Made by a program: the position numbers and the translations under genes
Origin: an uncultured Psychrosphaera sp.
Lineage (GTDB): Bacteria; Pseudomonadota; Gammaproteobacteria; Enterobacterales; Alteromonadaceae
Reading direction: 5' to 3'
Length of the DNA stretch: 64,000 nt
NCBI RefSeq assembly: GCF_947500655.1
Contig: NZ_CANMSK010000006.1
Span: forward strand, 62,001 to 126,000
The notes under the pieces: generated by a model
The model's database searches: none
Seen by the model: only the letters and a program-made list of their open reading frames with translations
Told to the model about the DNA's origin: nothing
Shown here: positions 56,525 through 64,000 of the stretch, piece by piece
Position numbering within the stretch: position 1 is the stretch's first letter
Layout of the letters: each line of letters starts with the position of its first letter

Positions 56525-59500
56525 TTACTGCTTTTGCACCAAACTTTTCAGCCAAGATTTTAATGCCGCTGGCTTTAATGGTTTTGGCATATAACGTACA
56601 TCTAATTGTTTACACGTTTCTTTTAAGCTCTCTTCTTTAACTGCTGTTATTAAAGCCGCAGGAATGTCCAAATTCCAATGCGATCGAACTTGTTGTATTA
56701 ATTCTAACCCTGAGGTTGTAGACGGTACTAATTGATAGTCAATTAATAGTGCATCTGGGCAAACGCATTCAGATAATTGTAAATACTCACTGAGTGCTTC
56801 AACACTAGAAAAACATAAACAATGGCAGCTCCATTTCTCCAACAGAGACTTCATAGCATCTAAGTTTTGAATCTCATCATCAACACAAATAACATTTAAA
56901 TGATTAAACTGACTAGATTCATGTTGTGCAAATTTTGATGTTTCCGCAACGAGATTAGAGTCGCCCAATTGAATACTGACACCAAAGCAAGAACCTTTAC
57001 CAAAGCGCGATGATAGTTTTATTGGGCATTTAAGTTGTTCACTCATACGTTCAACAACACCTAAGCCTAATCCTAACCCTTTAATACTTCCGGTATGTGT
57101 GCGGTAAAAATCTTGAAAAACATGTTGATGATCTGACTCTGAAATACCTTCTCCGGTATCCCAGACTTCAATTCTTATCGTTCCTTTTTTTTCATGCCTA
57201 ATACCAATTAATACTTTACCTTCATTAGTATATTTAACTGCATTTGATAGAAAGTTTTGTAGTATTCTGCGCAAATAAGTTGCATCGCAATACACAACAA
57301 CATCATGCCAATGCTCAATAAAGTGGATCCCCTTATCTTGGCATTGAGCTGAAATTTCATCACATAAAGAGCGTAATACGCTAGATAGTTTAAAATGAGT
57401 AAATGTGGGGACTAAAGCACCTTGCTCTAATTTAGATATTTCCAACAAAGTCGCGAGTAAATCCTCCATTGCATATAATGACTGATCAACTTTATCTAAA
57501 GTTTGATGCTGGCTTTCGGTAAGTGAGTCTTCACTTAATGATGAAACATATAACCTTGCTGCATTTAATGGCTGCAATACGTCGTGACTCGCCAGTGCTA
57601 AAAATCGGGTTTTTGATGCATTGGCTTGTTCGGCTTCTTGCTTAGCTAACCTTAATTCTTGGCTAATTTCACTTATTTGATCGACTCGACGTTTCACCTT
57701 ATGCTCAAGGTTAATATTAGCGTCTTTTAATGCTTGTTCAGTTTCTATAAAACTGGTGATGTCATTAAAACTTGTTACAAAACCACCATTAGGCAAGGGG
57801 TTTCCAACCATTTCAATCACACGACCGTCTGAGCGTCTACGGATAAAACTATGTGTTTGGCTGCTTTGTAAATGTGATAAACGCTTATTTACTAATTCAT
57901 CAATTTCGCCATGACCGCACTCACCTCTTAATGCATTAAATTGGATCAAGTTTTTTACCGGCAATCCAACTTTTACCATAGATTTAGGATAATCAAATAA
58001 CTCTAAATATTGCTTATTCCAAGCCACCAAATTTAAGTCTTTATCTATGACACTAATACCCTGGCTTAAATTTTCTAATGAACTAAATAGAATGGCTTGA
58101 TTAGTTTTTAATGCCATCGTGGTATCGTCAAAGAAGTTCACAACATCTTCAACATCTAATTGTTTACCGGAGAGAACTATATTAACCAACGACTGAGCAG
58201 AAGAAGCGCCTAACACCCCAGCCAACATCCGTTCACAATATTCGACAAAGTGATGTGTTAATTCTTCAGTGTCTTTTAATTTAACAACTTTGGAACCTTC
58301 TTTAATCGCTAGCTCTTCTTGGTCTTGTTCATATTCCAGTAATAGTTGTTCACATCGACCATTACCTAAAAAGGTCATCAGCAAATCAGTTAAATCTTTT
58401 ACGCTTGCGCTAGTATGCACCAACCTTTGTTTAGCAATCGGAACTTTAACATTTGGGTGCACAAACGCTGCGGCCTGAATTTTATCAATTAATCGTTCTT
58501 TGGCCATTAACGAAAATGCATAATAAGCCAAACAATTCACTATTAAACTTATGATCACGCCTTGGCTAATTATCCCACTATGTTGTGATACATCACTCGC
58601 TGACGCAAGTGGCATAAGTAGAAACATCAACCAACTTAAGAAACCAAGTGTTAAACCAGCGTAAACCCCATTAGCGTGACCTTTTCGCCAATATAAGCCA
58701 CCAATAATAGCGGGTAATAATTGGATCACTAAAGAAAAGGCAATAAGGCCAATACTGTGTAACGAGGTTTGATTTGCCCAAGATAAATAATAGGCGTAAG
58801 ACAAGAGTAAAATGGCACCAATAGTAAACTGTCGTAAAGGAACAACTTTAAATTTGTACATTCCTTGATCTAGTATTTGGTGGCTATCACGTTTTAATAG
58901 TAACGGCATAAATACATCATTTGTGATCATTGTACTTAAGGTTAGTGTCGCGACAATGATCATGGCACTAGCAGCCGATATACCACCTAAGAAAACAAAT
59001 ATAGTTGCCCAATGACTATTAACGTACATTGGTAATTCCATTGTGAAAATATCTTTATTAACACCTGTATCTAATAAAAAATAATGACCCGCTAGGGCAA
59101 TAGGAATAATCGCAGCTGCTGTTAATACTAGATATAAAGGAAATAACCAACGCGCTGTTTGTAAGTTTTTTGAATCGCTGTTGTCCACCACCATGACATG
59201 AAACTGCCTTGGTAAACATAATATTGCAGCGCCAGCCATAAAGGTTTGTACAATAAAATCTAAGCTAAAAAATCGGTCTGTAGTCCAAATCGATTCAGGC
59301 ATAGCAGGTAAATCAGCAATTTCTATTTGATCAAATAACGTTAATGCTATCCAAGCAGAAACCACTAAACCGAGTAGCTTAAATAAAGATTCAAACGCAA
59401 TGGCAAAAATAAGTCCAGAGCGATACTCAGTAACATCCGCTTTCCTTGCTCCATATAAAATAGCGAATAAAGCAATTAATAATGCCGCTAAAAATGCTGA

Positions 59501-59974
59501 AGTATATTCAATACCAGTCACACTATCGTTTACTAAAGTAAGAGCTGAAAAACTCGCGTTAATGGCTTTAAGTTGTAATGCAATATAAGGAATGATGGCC
59601 AAAGTCGCGATAACAGTGACAATAAGCGCCGTTTGCTGACGTTTGCCATAACGAGCTGAAATAAAGTCAGCAATGGACGTTAAATTTTGTTTTTTAGATA
59701 CTTGAACTAATTTGGCTAATATAGGATAACCAAATAACATCAATAAAATAGGGCCTAAAAGAATTGGTAAAAACTGCCAACCATCAGTAGATGCTGTGCC
59801 TACAGCTCCAAAGTAAGTCCAACTAGAACAGTATATGCCCAGCGCAAATGCGTAAATGATAGGATGATGAGTGATCTTTTGTGATAACGGATTGTTAGTT
59901 CTGTCGCCCCATCGAGCTATTAAGAACATTATCCCTGCATATATAGCTGAAACTATAATTATCACTGCTGTCAT
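56525..59974 (-). CDS. crbS: Sodium-symporter-type hybrid histidine kinase (acetate switch sensor)
   Basis: A 1149-residue membrane sensor. The first 480 residues form a sodium:solute symporter domain with about 13 helices (start GIMFLIARWGDR, CSSWTYFGAVGTASTDGW). A linker of the STAC type follows, then PAS (about 640-740), HisKA with LASHDVLQPLNAARL (His about 796), ATPase domain with GLGLGLGVVERM and a C-terminal receiver (VICVDDE, Asp in LLIDYQL). This fusion is typical of CrbS/MxtR, which controls acs through a LuxR-type regulator. Transport by the SSS part is not assumed. Confidence 0.88.
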   Translation of the reverse strand: MTAVIIIVSAIYAGIMFLIARWGDRTNNPLSQKITHHPIIYAFALGIYCSSWTYFGAVGTASTDGWQFLPILLGPILLMLFGYPILAKLVQVSKKQNLTSIADFISARYGKRQQTALIVTVIATLAIIPYIALQLKAINASFSALTLVNDSVTGIEYTSAFLAALLIALFAILYGARKADVTEYRSGLIFAIAFESLFKLLGLVVSAWIALTLFDQIEIADLPAMPESIWTTDRFFSLDFIVQTFMAGAAILCLPRQFHVMVVDNSDSKNLQTARWLFPLYLVLTAAAIIPIALAGHYFLLDTGVNKDIFTMELPMYVNSHWATIFVFLGGISAASAMIIVATLTLSTMITNDVFMPLLLKRDSHQILDQGMYKFKVVPLRQFTIGAILLLSYAYYLSWANQTSLHSIGLIAFSLVIQLLPAIIGGLYWRKGHANGVYAGLTLGFLSWLMFLLMPLASASDVSQHSGIISQGVIISLIVNCLAYYAFSLMAKERLIDKIQAAAFVHPNVKVPIAKQRLVHTSASVKDLTDLLMTFLGNGRCEQLLLEYEQDQEELAIKEGSKVVKLKDTEELTHHFVEYCERMLAGVLGASSAQSLVNIVLSGKQLDVEDVVNFFDDTTMALKTNQAILFSSLENLSQGISVIDKDLNLVAWNKQYLELFDYPKSMVKVGLPVKNLIQFNALRGECGHGEIDELVNKRLSHLQSSQTHSFIRRRSDGRVIEMVGNPLPNGGFVTSFNDITSFIETEQALKDANINLEHKVKRRVDQISEISQELRLAKQEAEQANASKTRFLALASHDVLQPLNAARLYVSSLSEDSLTESQHQTLDKVDQSLYAMEDLLATLLEISKLEQGALVPTFTHFKLSSVLRSLCDEISAQCQDKGIHFIEHWHDVVVYCDATYLRRILQNFLSNAVKYTNEGKVLIGIRHEKKGTIRIEVWDTGEGISESDHQHVFQDFYRTHTGSIKGLGLGLGVVERMSEQLKCPIKLSSRFGKGSCFGVSIQLGDSNLVAETSKFAQHESSQFNHLNVICVDDEIQNLDAMKSLLEKWSCHCLCFSSVEALSEYLQLSECVCPDALLIDYQLVPSTTSGLELIQQVRSHWNLDIPAALITAVKEESLKETCKQLDVRYMPKPLKPAALKSWLKSLVQKQ

Positions 59975-60038
59975 TAATTTTCCCTTATGCGTTATCTACA
60001 CAGTACTATTTTCGTTACTGCAACATTTAAGTAAGCTA

Positions 60039-60743
60039 CTAAATTAACACATCTTTTAATTGCATTCTGTTTGCTTTTTTCTCATCGATCATAGTCAAAT
60101 ACAACTCTGCTGTTGCGATTGCATCTGACAATGCATGATGTTGTTGATAAAAAGGTAATTTGGCTCGCTTTCGTAAATTAGCTAAGGTTAAATCTTGTGG
60201 TTCAAAAGGAAGGCCTCGACGATTAAATGCTTTATTAGCTAACACCAAAGTATCTATCATAGGTAATACAGGTGCGACACCATACAACTTTATGCAAGCT
60301 TCATTAATAAACTCACGTTCTATTTTATTAAAATGCACCAACATCACCTTACCTGCAATAAGCTTTAAAAACTCATCCATGACTTGCCTAAGGGATGAGC
60401 CTTTTTGACATTCAGAATCAGTAATTGTATGGATAGTGACATTCTCTGCATCAAGCGCTTGATCTATAGCAATGATCTCATGAAAACTTGAGCCAAGTTG
60501 AATTTGGCTATGGGACATATTTACGCAGCCAATACTCAATAACTTATCTTTTGTTGCATCTAAACCTGTTGTTTCAAAATCTACAGAAACAATATCAACT
60601 GACGACAATTTAGCATTCAACGCTGGCATTGGAACTGATAAAAAATCATAAAGACCGTTATCTTTTGATAAACGGTGTAATAAAGATAATCGTACTTTTT
60701 CATACTTACGATTTGCCGGAGTTAACAACCAACCTAAAGGCAT
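60039..60743 (-). CDS. DnaQ-like 3'-5' exonuclease
   Basis: A 234-residue DEDDh exonuclease. ExoI VDFETTGLDATKDKLLSIG (Asp-Glu), ExoII LVHFNKIEREFIN (Asp replaced by Asn/Lys context, so the second acid is uncertain) and ExoIII HHALSDAIATAELYL (His and Asp) are visible. It starts at ATG overlapping the DUF294 stop by one base (TAATG). This exonuclease/DUF294 pair travels with the acetate symporter genes in Vibrio and Shewanella; its connection with acetate is unexplained. Confidence 0.85.
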   Translation of the reverse strand: MPLGWLLTPANRKYEKVRLSLLHRLSKDNGLYDFLSVPMPALNAKLSSVDIVSVDFETTGLDATKDKLLSIGCVNMSHSQIQLGSSFHEIIAIDQALDAENVTIHTITDSECQKGSSLRQVMDEFLKLIAGKVMLVHFNKIEREFINEACIKLYGVAPVLPMIDTLVLANKAFNRRGLPFEPQDLTLANLRKRAKLPFYQQHHALSDAIATAELYLTMIDEKKANRMQLKDVLI

Positions 60744-62614
60744 TAGAGAACCGCCTGCCTTGCATCTTGCAAGGTTTTAATAACTTTAAATGCGTCTTTT
60801 AAATATGTACGTTCAAGACGAGAAATATCCCCAGGCGATAAATAATTATTAACCGGCAAACCCGCCAAACTTTTTTTCAAATATAAACCTAGTTTTAATT
60901 GAACCAAAAATTCAAATGCATCAATCAAACTAAGTGCCGATGAACGACTCACAACACTATTACCCGTTTTCATTTCTGCCACTTTTTGTAGTCTGCCTAT
61001 TGTGCAAGTTTCTTCTATTCCAAGTGCTAAAGCATAAATACGCGCTAAGTCTACGATGGGAGCAATCGCATTATGTTTTAAGTCCATGGTTGATTTATTA
61101 TCACCACTTTGAATTAATACAAAATCCCTAATAAAGCCTAACGGGGGTCTATGTGCTTGCATATTCTTACTTAAATGTGCCAAAAACAATGTGCTTTTAG
61201 TGGTTTTGCTCAGCACGTATTTTTTTATGTCACTAATTAAACTAACTTCGCCATACACAAAACTTAAATCAAAAAAGATACTAGAATTTAATAAAGCTTG
61301 TGGTGATGGGGTATCAATCCAAGCTCGAAAGTAATCAAGCCATACCTTTTGGGTTTGACGCCACTTAATATTGCTGGCCATAACATTACCAGGACAATAC
61401 ACAAAACCACAAAGGTTCAAGCCATCACAGACAAAATTGGCTAACTTTTTAAACCAATCAAAATGCTCAGGTAAGGCTTTATCACTAATGATCAAACCAT
61501 TATCTTGATCCGAATACGCTAACTGCTCTTGCCTCGCTAAAGAGCCTGCCGAAAACCAAGCAAATGGAACCGGAGCTTGGCCTAACTCTTCTTGCCCCAA
61601 CTCTATAAGTCTTACCGTAAGTGCTTTTGATAATGCGCTAATGCTCTTACCTATTTGTAATCCTGCTATGCCTAACTTAGTCATTTTCAATTGTACGTCA
61701 GGTAGCATTACACCGACTTTGACTAACTCATCCACCGTTTTAGCTCGGCGGATGACACTGATAAGATGCGCGGCATTTTGCGCTTCTTTGTGCATTAAGT
61801 CGGTAATGGTGATAACACCATGTAGCTGACTATTTTTAGTAACAAGTAAGTGATGAATATTCTTATCCATCATCATAATGAGTCCATCAAAAGCAATACT
61901 ATTAGCATCTATGCTGTAAAGATCTTTGGTCATGATCTCACTAACTTTGGTGTTATACGGTAAACCTTCCGCAACACAACGCACACGAATATCTCTATCT
62001 GTGACTATACCCAAGTCTTCGATAGCAATTGAATTTTCTTGTTTTAAAACAACTAGACTGGAGTAGCCTAAACGAGTCATTTTTTCAGCGGCTTGTTGAA
62101 CCGTCTCATCTTGCAAAATGGTTGCGGCTTGTTTGGAAATTAAATCACCAATCAAAGTATTATTTAACGGAGATGCATTTATTTCAGTAGCATGCTGGCT
62201 AATAATTGTTTGTTTAAGTCTTGTCTCATGTGAGGCAGTTAAAAACTGTATAACACTTGGATATTCGTCCACGGCAGATAAAATATCATCAAGCTTCAAG
62301 CAATAGACTAAGGCATCCTCTTCTACTACTAAGGTTGAGTTATTGTTTAAAATTAACTGACGGCATAAATCACCTTCACCGTATTTTTCAATGGTACTTG
62401 TTTCATTATTTATGCAGGTTCGTTTTACCAAAATGCCTTTTTTAATCAGTAATATAGTATCTTGCAACTCGTCATTATCTGTGAGCACTTGACCTGCTGT
62501 TACATAAGTAATAGTTATGTTTTTAGTTAATTCTTGCAAGACTTGTTTGGGCAAAATATCAAATGGAGGGATTTGTTGAACAAACATGACATGTTCTATT
62601 AACTCGCTATTCAT
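60743..62614 (-). CDS. cNMP-binding/CBS/DUF294 nucleotidyltransferase-like protein
   Basis: A 623-residue cytoplasmic protein with four parts: cyclic-nucleotide-binding-like domain (about 5-135), a pair of CBS domains (about 155-285, including DLGIVTDRDIRVRCV and LHGVITITDLMH), DUF294 nucleotidyltransferase-like domain (about 310-450, GSLARQEQLAYSDQDNGL with the metal Asp pair), and DUF294_C (about 480-615). Resembles GlnD-like signalling domains. It probably senses adenine nucleotides and modifies an unknown partner. Divergent from DUF4212 and the symporter. Confidence 0.87.
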   Translation of the reverse strand: MNSELIEHVMFVQQIPPFDILPKQVLQELTKNITITYVTAGQVLTDNDELQDTILLIKKGILVKRTCINNETSTIEKYGEGDLCRQLILNNNSTLVVEEDALVYCLKLDDILSAVDEYPSVIQFLTASHETRLKQTIISQHATEINASPLNNTLIGDLISKQAATILQDETVQQAAEKMTRLGYSSLVVLKQENSIAIEDLGIVTDRDIRVRCVAEGLPYNTKVSEIMTKDLYSIDANSIAFDGLIMMMDKNIHHLLVTKNSQLHGVITITDLMHKEAQNAAHLISVIRRAKTVDELVKVGVMLPDVQLKMTKLGIAGLQIGKSISALSKALTVRLIELGQEELGQAPVPFAWFSAGSLARQEQLAYSDQDNGLIISDKALPEHFDWFKKLANFVCDGLNLCGFVYCPGNVMASNIKWRQTQKVWLDYFRAWIDTPSPQALLNSSIFFDLSFVYGEVSLISDIKKYVLSKTTKSTLFLAHLSKNMQAHRPPLGFIRDFVLIQSGDNKSTMDLKHNAIAPIVDLARIYALALGIEETCTIGRLQKVAEMKTGNSVVSRSSALSLIDAFEFLVQLKLGLYLKKSLAGLPVNNYLSPGDISRLERTYLKDAFKVIKTLQDARQAVL

Positions 62615-62719
62615 CTCTTTCCCCTAAATCCATTCGAATTTGCAATTTCATTGCATATTAATTTTTACATGCTTTATTTTTAAAGGGTTAACGCTATTTT
62701 TACAAGATTTAAATCGCCT

Positions 62720-62734
62720 CTTTAGACTAAAGTT
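62720..62734. promoter_or_regulatory. Candidate CrbR site upstream of the symporter genes
   Basis: CTTTAGACTAAAG (62720-62732) is a perfect odd palindrome and extends to GACTAAAGTT, identical to 10 bases upstream of acs. It lies in the divergent region serving both the DUF294-exonuclease-crbS genes and DUF4212-symporter. Confidence 0.5.
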
Positions 62735-62923
62735 GAATACCGCATATGTGATCTCATTGTTAATGTAATTCTAGTTGGTTGGTGTATCAATGTTGTTGAT
62801 AGTCTACGTGCTTAACTTTTATGATTCGGCTTTAACAGGGTTAGCTTCTAAGAGTTTAGTTTCCATAACAATGATATATCAAATCTCCCTTTGCAATTAA
62901 CAGAGATTAATTTGGAGTAAGTT

Positions 62924-63175
62924 GTGGAAAATAAAACGTCATATTGGCAAGAAAATCTTCGCCTAATATTTATCTGCTTAATAATATGGTTTGTTGTGTC
63001 ATTTGGTCTAGGCATTATGTTTGTCGAAGAACTTAACACAATACGATTAGGCGGTTACAAACTTGGATTTTGGTTCGCTCAACAAGGTTCTATCTATACT
63101 TTCTTAGGTCTTATTTTTTGGTATACCAAGAAAATGAATGACCTAGATAAAAAATATAATGTGGAGGAAGAATAA
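62924..63175 (+). CDS. DUF4212, small subunit of a sodium:solute symporter
   Basis: An 83-residue membrane protein with two hydrophobic helices (about 12-34 and 48-68) and a charged C-terminus. It begins with GTG after a TTGGAG ribosome site. Such small DUF4212 proteins always precede the large symporter of the VC2705-like type and probably form its accessory subunit. The stop overlaps the symporter ATG by one base (TAATG). Confidence 0.9.
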   Translation: MENKTSYWQENLRLIFICLIIWFVVSFGLGIMFVEELNTIRLGGYKLGFWFAQQGSIYTFLGLIFWYTKKMNDLDKKYNVEEE

Positions 63176-64000
63176 TGGAACAGCTGAAACTCTTTACCTA
63201 TATCGCCGTATTCGGCTCTTTCGCGTTATATTTTGCTATTGCATGGTGGGCTCGTGCTACCACAACTAGCGACTTTTACGTTGCCGGCGGCGGCATAACG
63301 CCATTACAAAATGGTATGGCCATTGGTGCCGACTGGATGAGTGCTGCGTCGTTCATATCTATGGCTGGCTTAATCGCTTTCCTTGGTTATGGTGGCTCTG
63401 TATTTTTAATGGGTTGGACAGGTGGTTATGTTTTACTCGCCATGTTACTCGCCCCTTATATGCGTAAACACGGTAAATTTACCGTTCCAGAATTTATCGC
63501 TGATAGGTATTATTCAAAAACAGCACGTATAGTTGCTGTTATTTGTTTAATCATCGCTTCATTAACCTACATCATAGGTCAAATGAAAGGTGTAGGCGTT
63601 GCTTTCTCTCGCTTCTTAGAAGTTGAATATGACAATGGTTTATACATAGGTATGGCGGTTGTTTGGGTTTATGCTGTTTTAGGCGGCATGAAAGGTATTA
63701 CTTACACGCAAATCGCACAATATTGTGTACTTATATTTGCTTACACCATCCCAGCTGTATTTATCTCATTAGAATTAACAGGTAATCCAATTCCACAACT
63801 TGGTTTAGGTAGCACACTAGCCGATGGCAGTGGTATGTACTTGTTAGACAAACTCGACTTAGTAGTAACTGATTTAGGCTTTAAAGAATACACCACAGAC
63901 AATATGGGCGGTTCAGTTAATATGTTCGCTTATACTCTATCGTTAATGATAGGTACTGCGGGTTTACCTCACGTTATTATGCGTTTCTTCACCGTACCTT
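63175..64000 (+). CDS. Sodium:solute symporter, VC2705/ActP-like (3' part cut off)
   Basis: The visible 275 codons carry the SSS-family N-terminal half: SDFYVAGGGITPLQNGMAIGADWMSAASF contains the sodium-site helix, followed by GWTGGYVLLAMLLAPYMRKHGKFTVPEF and FRKF-like regions; at least six hydrophobic helices are visible. Relatives (with DUF4212) transport acetate or other short carboxylates. GGAGG lies 7 bases before the ATG. The reading frame stays open to the window end, so the C-terminal half lies outside. Confidence 0.9.
   Translation, partial: MEQLKLFTYIAVFGSFALYFAIAWWARATTTSDFYVAGGGITPLQNGMAIGADWMSAASFISMAGLIAFLGYGGSVFLMGWTGGYVLLAMLLAPYMRKHGKFTVPEFIADRYYSKTARIVAVICLIIASLTYIIGQMKGVGVAFSRFLEVEYDNGLYIGMAVVWVYAVLGGMKGITYTQIAQYCVLIFAYTIPAVFISLELTGNPIPQLGLGSTLADGSGMYLLDKLDLVVTDLGFKEYTTDNMGGSVNMFAYTLSLMIGTAGLPHVIMRFFTVP

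Overview
The window is AT-rich gammaproteobacterial chromosome. Gene order and families point to a marine member of Alteromonadales, most likely Colwelliaceae (Colwellia/Thalassotalea type). Indicators are the pilN-pilM/mrcA divergence, rpe-trpS-pabA followed by astC-astA-astD-DUF1338-DUF3802-OsmC, a CrbS/CrbR acetate-switch cluster, TorF- and DcaP-type porins and an imelysin operon. This assignment rests on recalled family resemblance and synteny, not on a search. No rRNA, tRNA, CRISPR array, integrase or transposase gene was seen.

Layout. 1-4.2 kb: pilN (cut by the window edge) and pilM on the minus strand, divergent from mrcA. 4.2-6.4 kb: a 42-bp palindromic terminator, then minus-strand SapC-family, zinc-ribbon-like, DUF4404 and TorF-type genes. 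6.6-16.3 kb: core metabolism on the plus strand (rpe, trpS, pabA, an HDOD gene, the arginine succinyltransferase genes astC-astA-astD, DUF1338, DUF3802, OsmC/YhfA). 16.3-21 kb: an accessory region. It begins with a heptanucleotide microsatellite and an integrase-less integron cassette cluster on the minus strand (about four attC-like sites carrying a DUF2971 gene, a secreted-protein gene and a membrane-protein gene). It continues with hairpin repeats, a TPR-like gene, a 289-bp MITE-like element and a YCF48/BNR-like exported protein.

21-28.7 kb: a sigma-54-controlled efflux unit (membrane-fusion protein, MacB-like ATPase, two FtsX-type permeases) followed by its probable NtrC-type regulator and histidine kinase. 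Upstream of the efflux genes are a -24/-12 promoter and phased CGGACACTT repeats. 28.7-30.8 kb: a decayed Phd/ParE-type toxin-antitoxin pair, a CPBP protease and an RRM protein. 31-40.5 kb: molybdate uptake (modABC) and molybdenum cofactor synthesis (moeB, moaA behind a candidate Moco riboswitch, mobA, moaB, moaC, moaD, moaE), interrupted by an ABC exporter.

40.7-45.1 kb: an iron-responsive operon (two Fur-box-like sites, outer-membrane protein, imelysin lipoprotein, di-haem DUF1111 lipoprotein). 45.1-52.5 kb: argO, an Na+/H+ antiporter, a hybrid sensor kinase, an M28 aminopeptidase and a DcaP-like porin. 52.7-64 kb: an acetate module with acs-crbR on the plus strand, crbS with an exonuclease and a cNMP/CBS/DUF294 protein on the minus strand, and DUF4212 plus a large sodium:solute symporter (cut by the window end). 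A shared GACTAAAGTT motif upstream of acs and of the symporter genes is a candidate CrbR site.

The least ordinary parts are the orphan attC cluster with a geneless attC-attC junction, the phased enhancer array in front of the efflux operon, the motif shared by the acetate promoters, the MITE-like element, the in-frame 12-bp repeat in modC and the toxin-antitoxin ruin.
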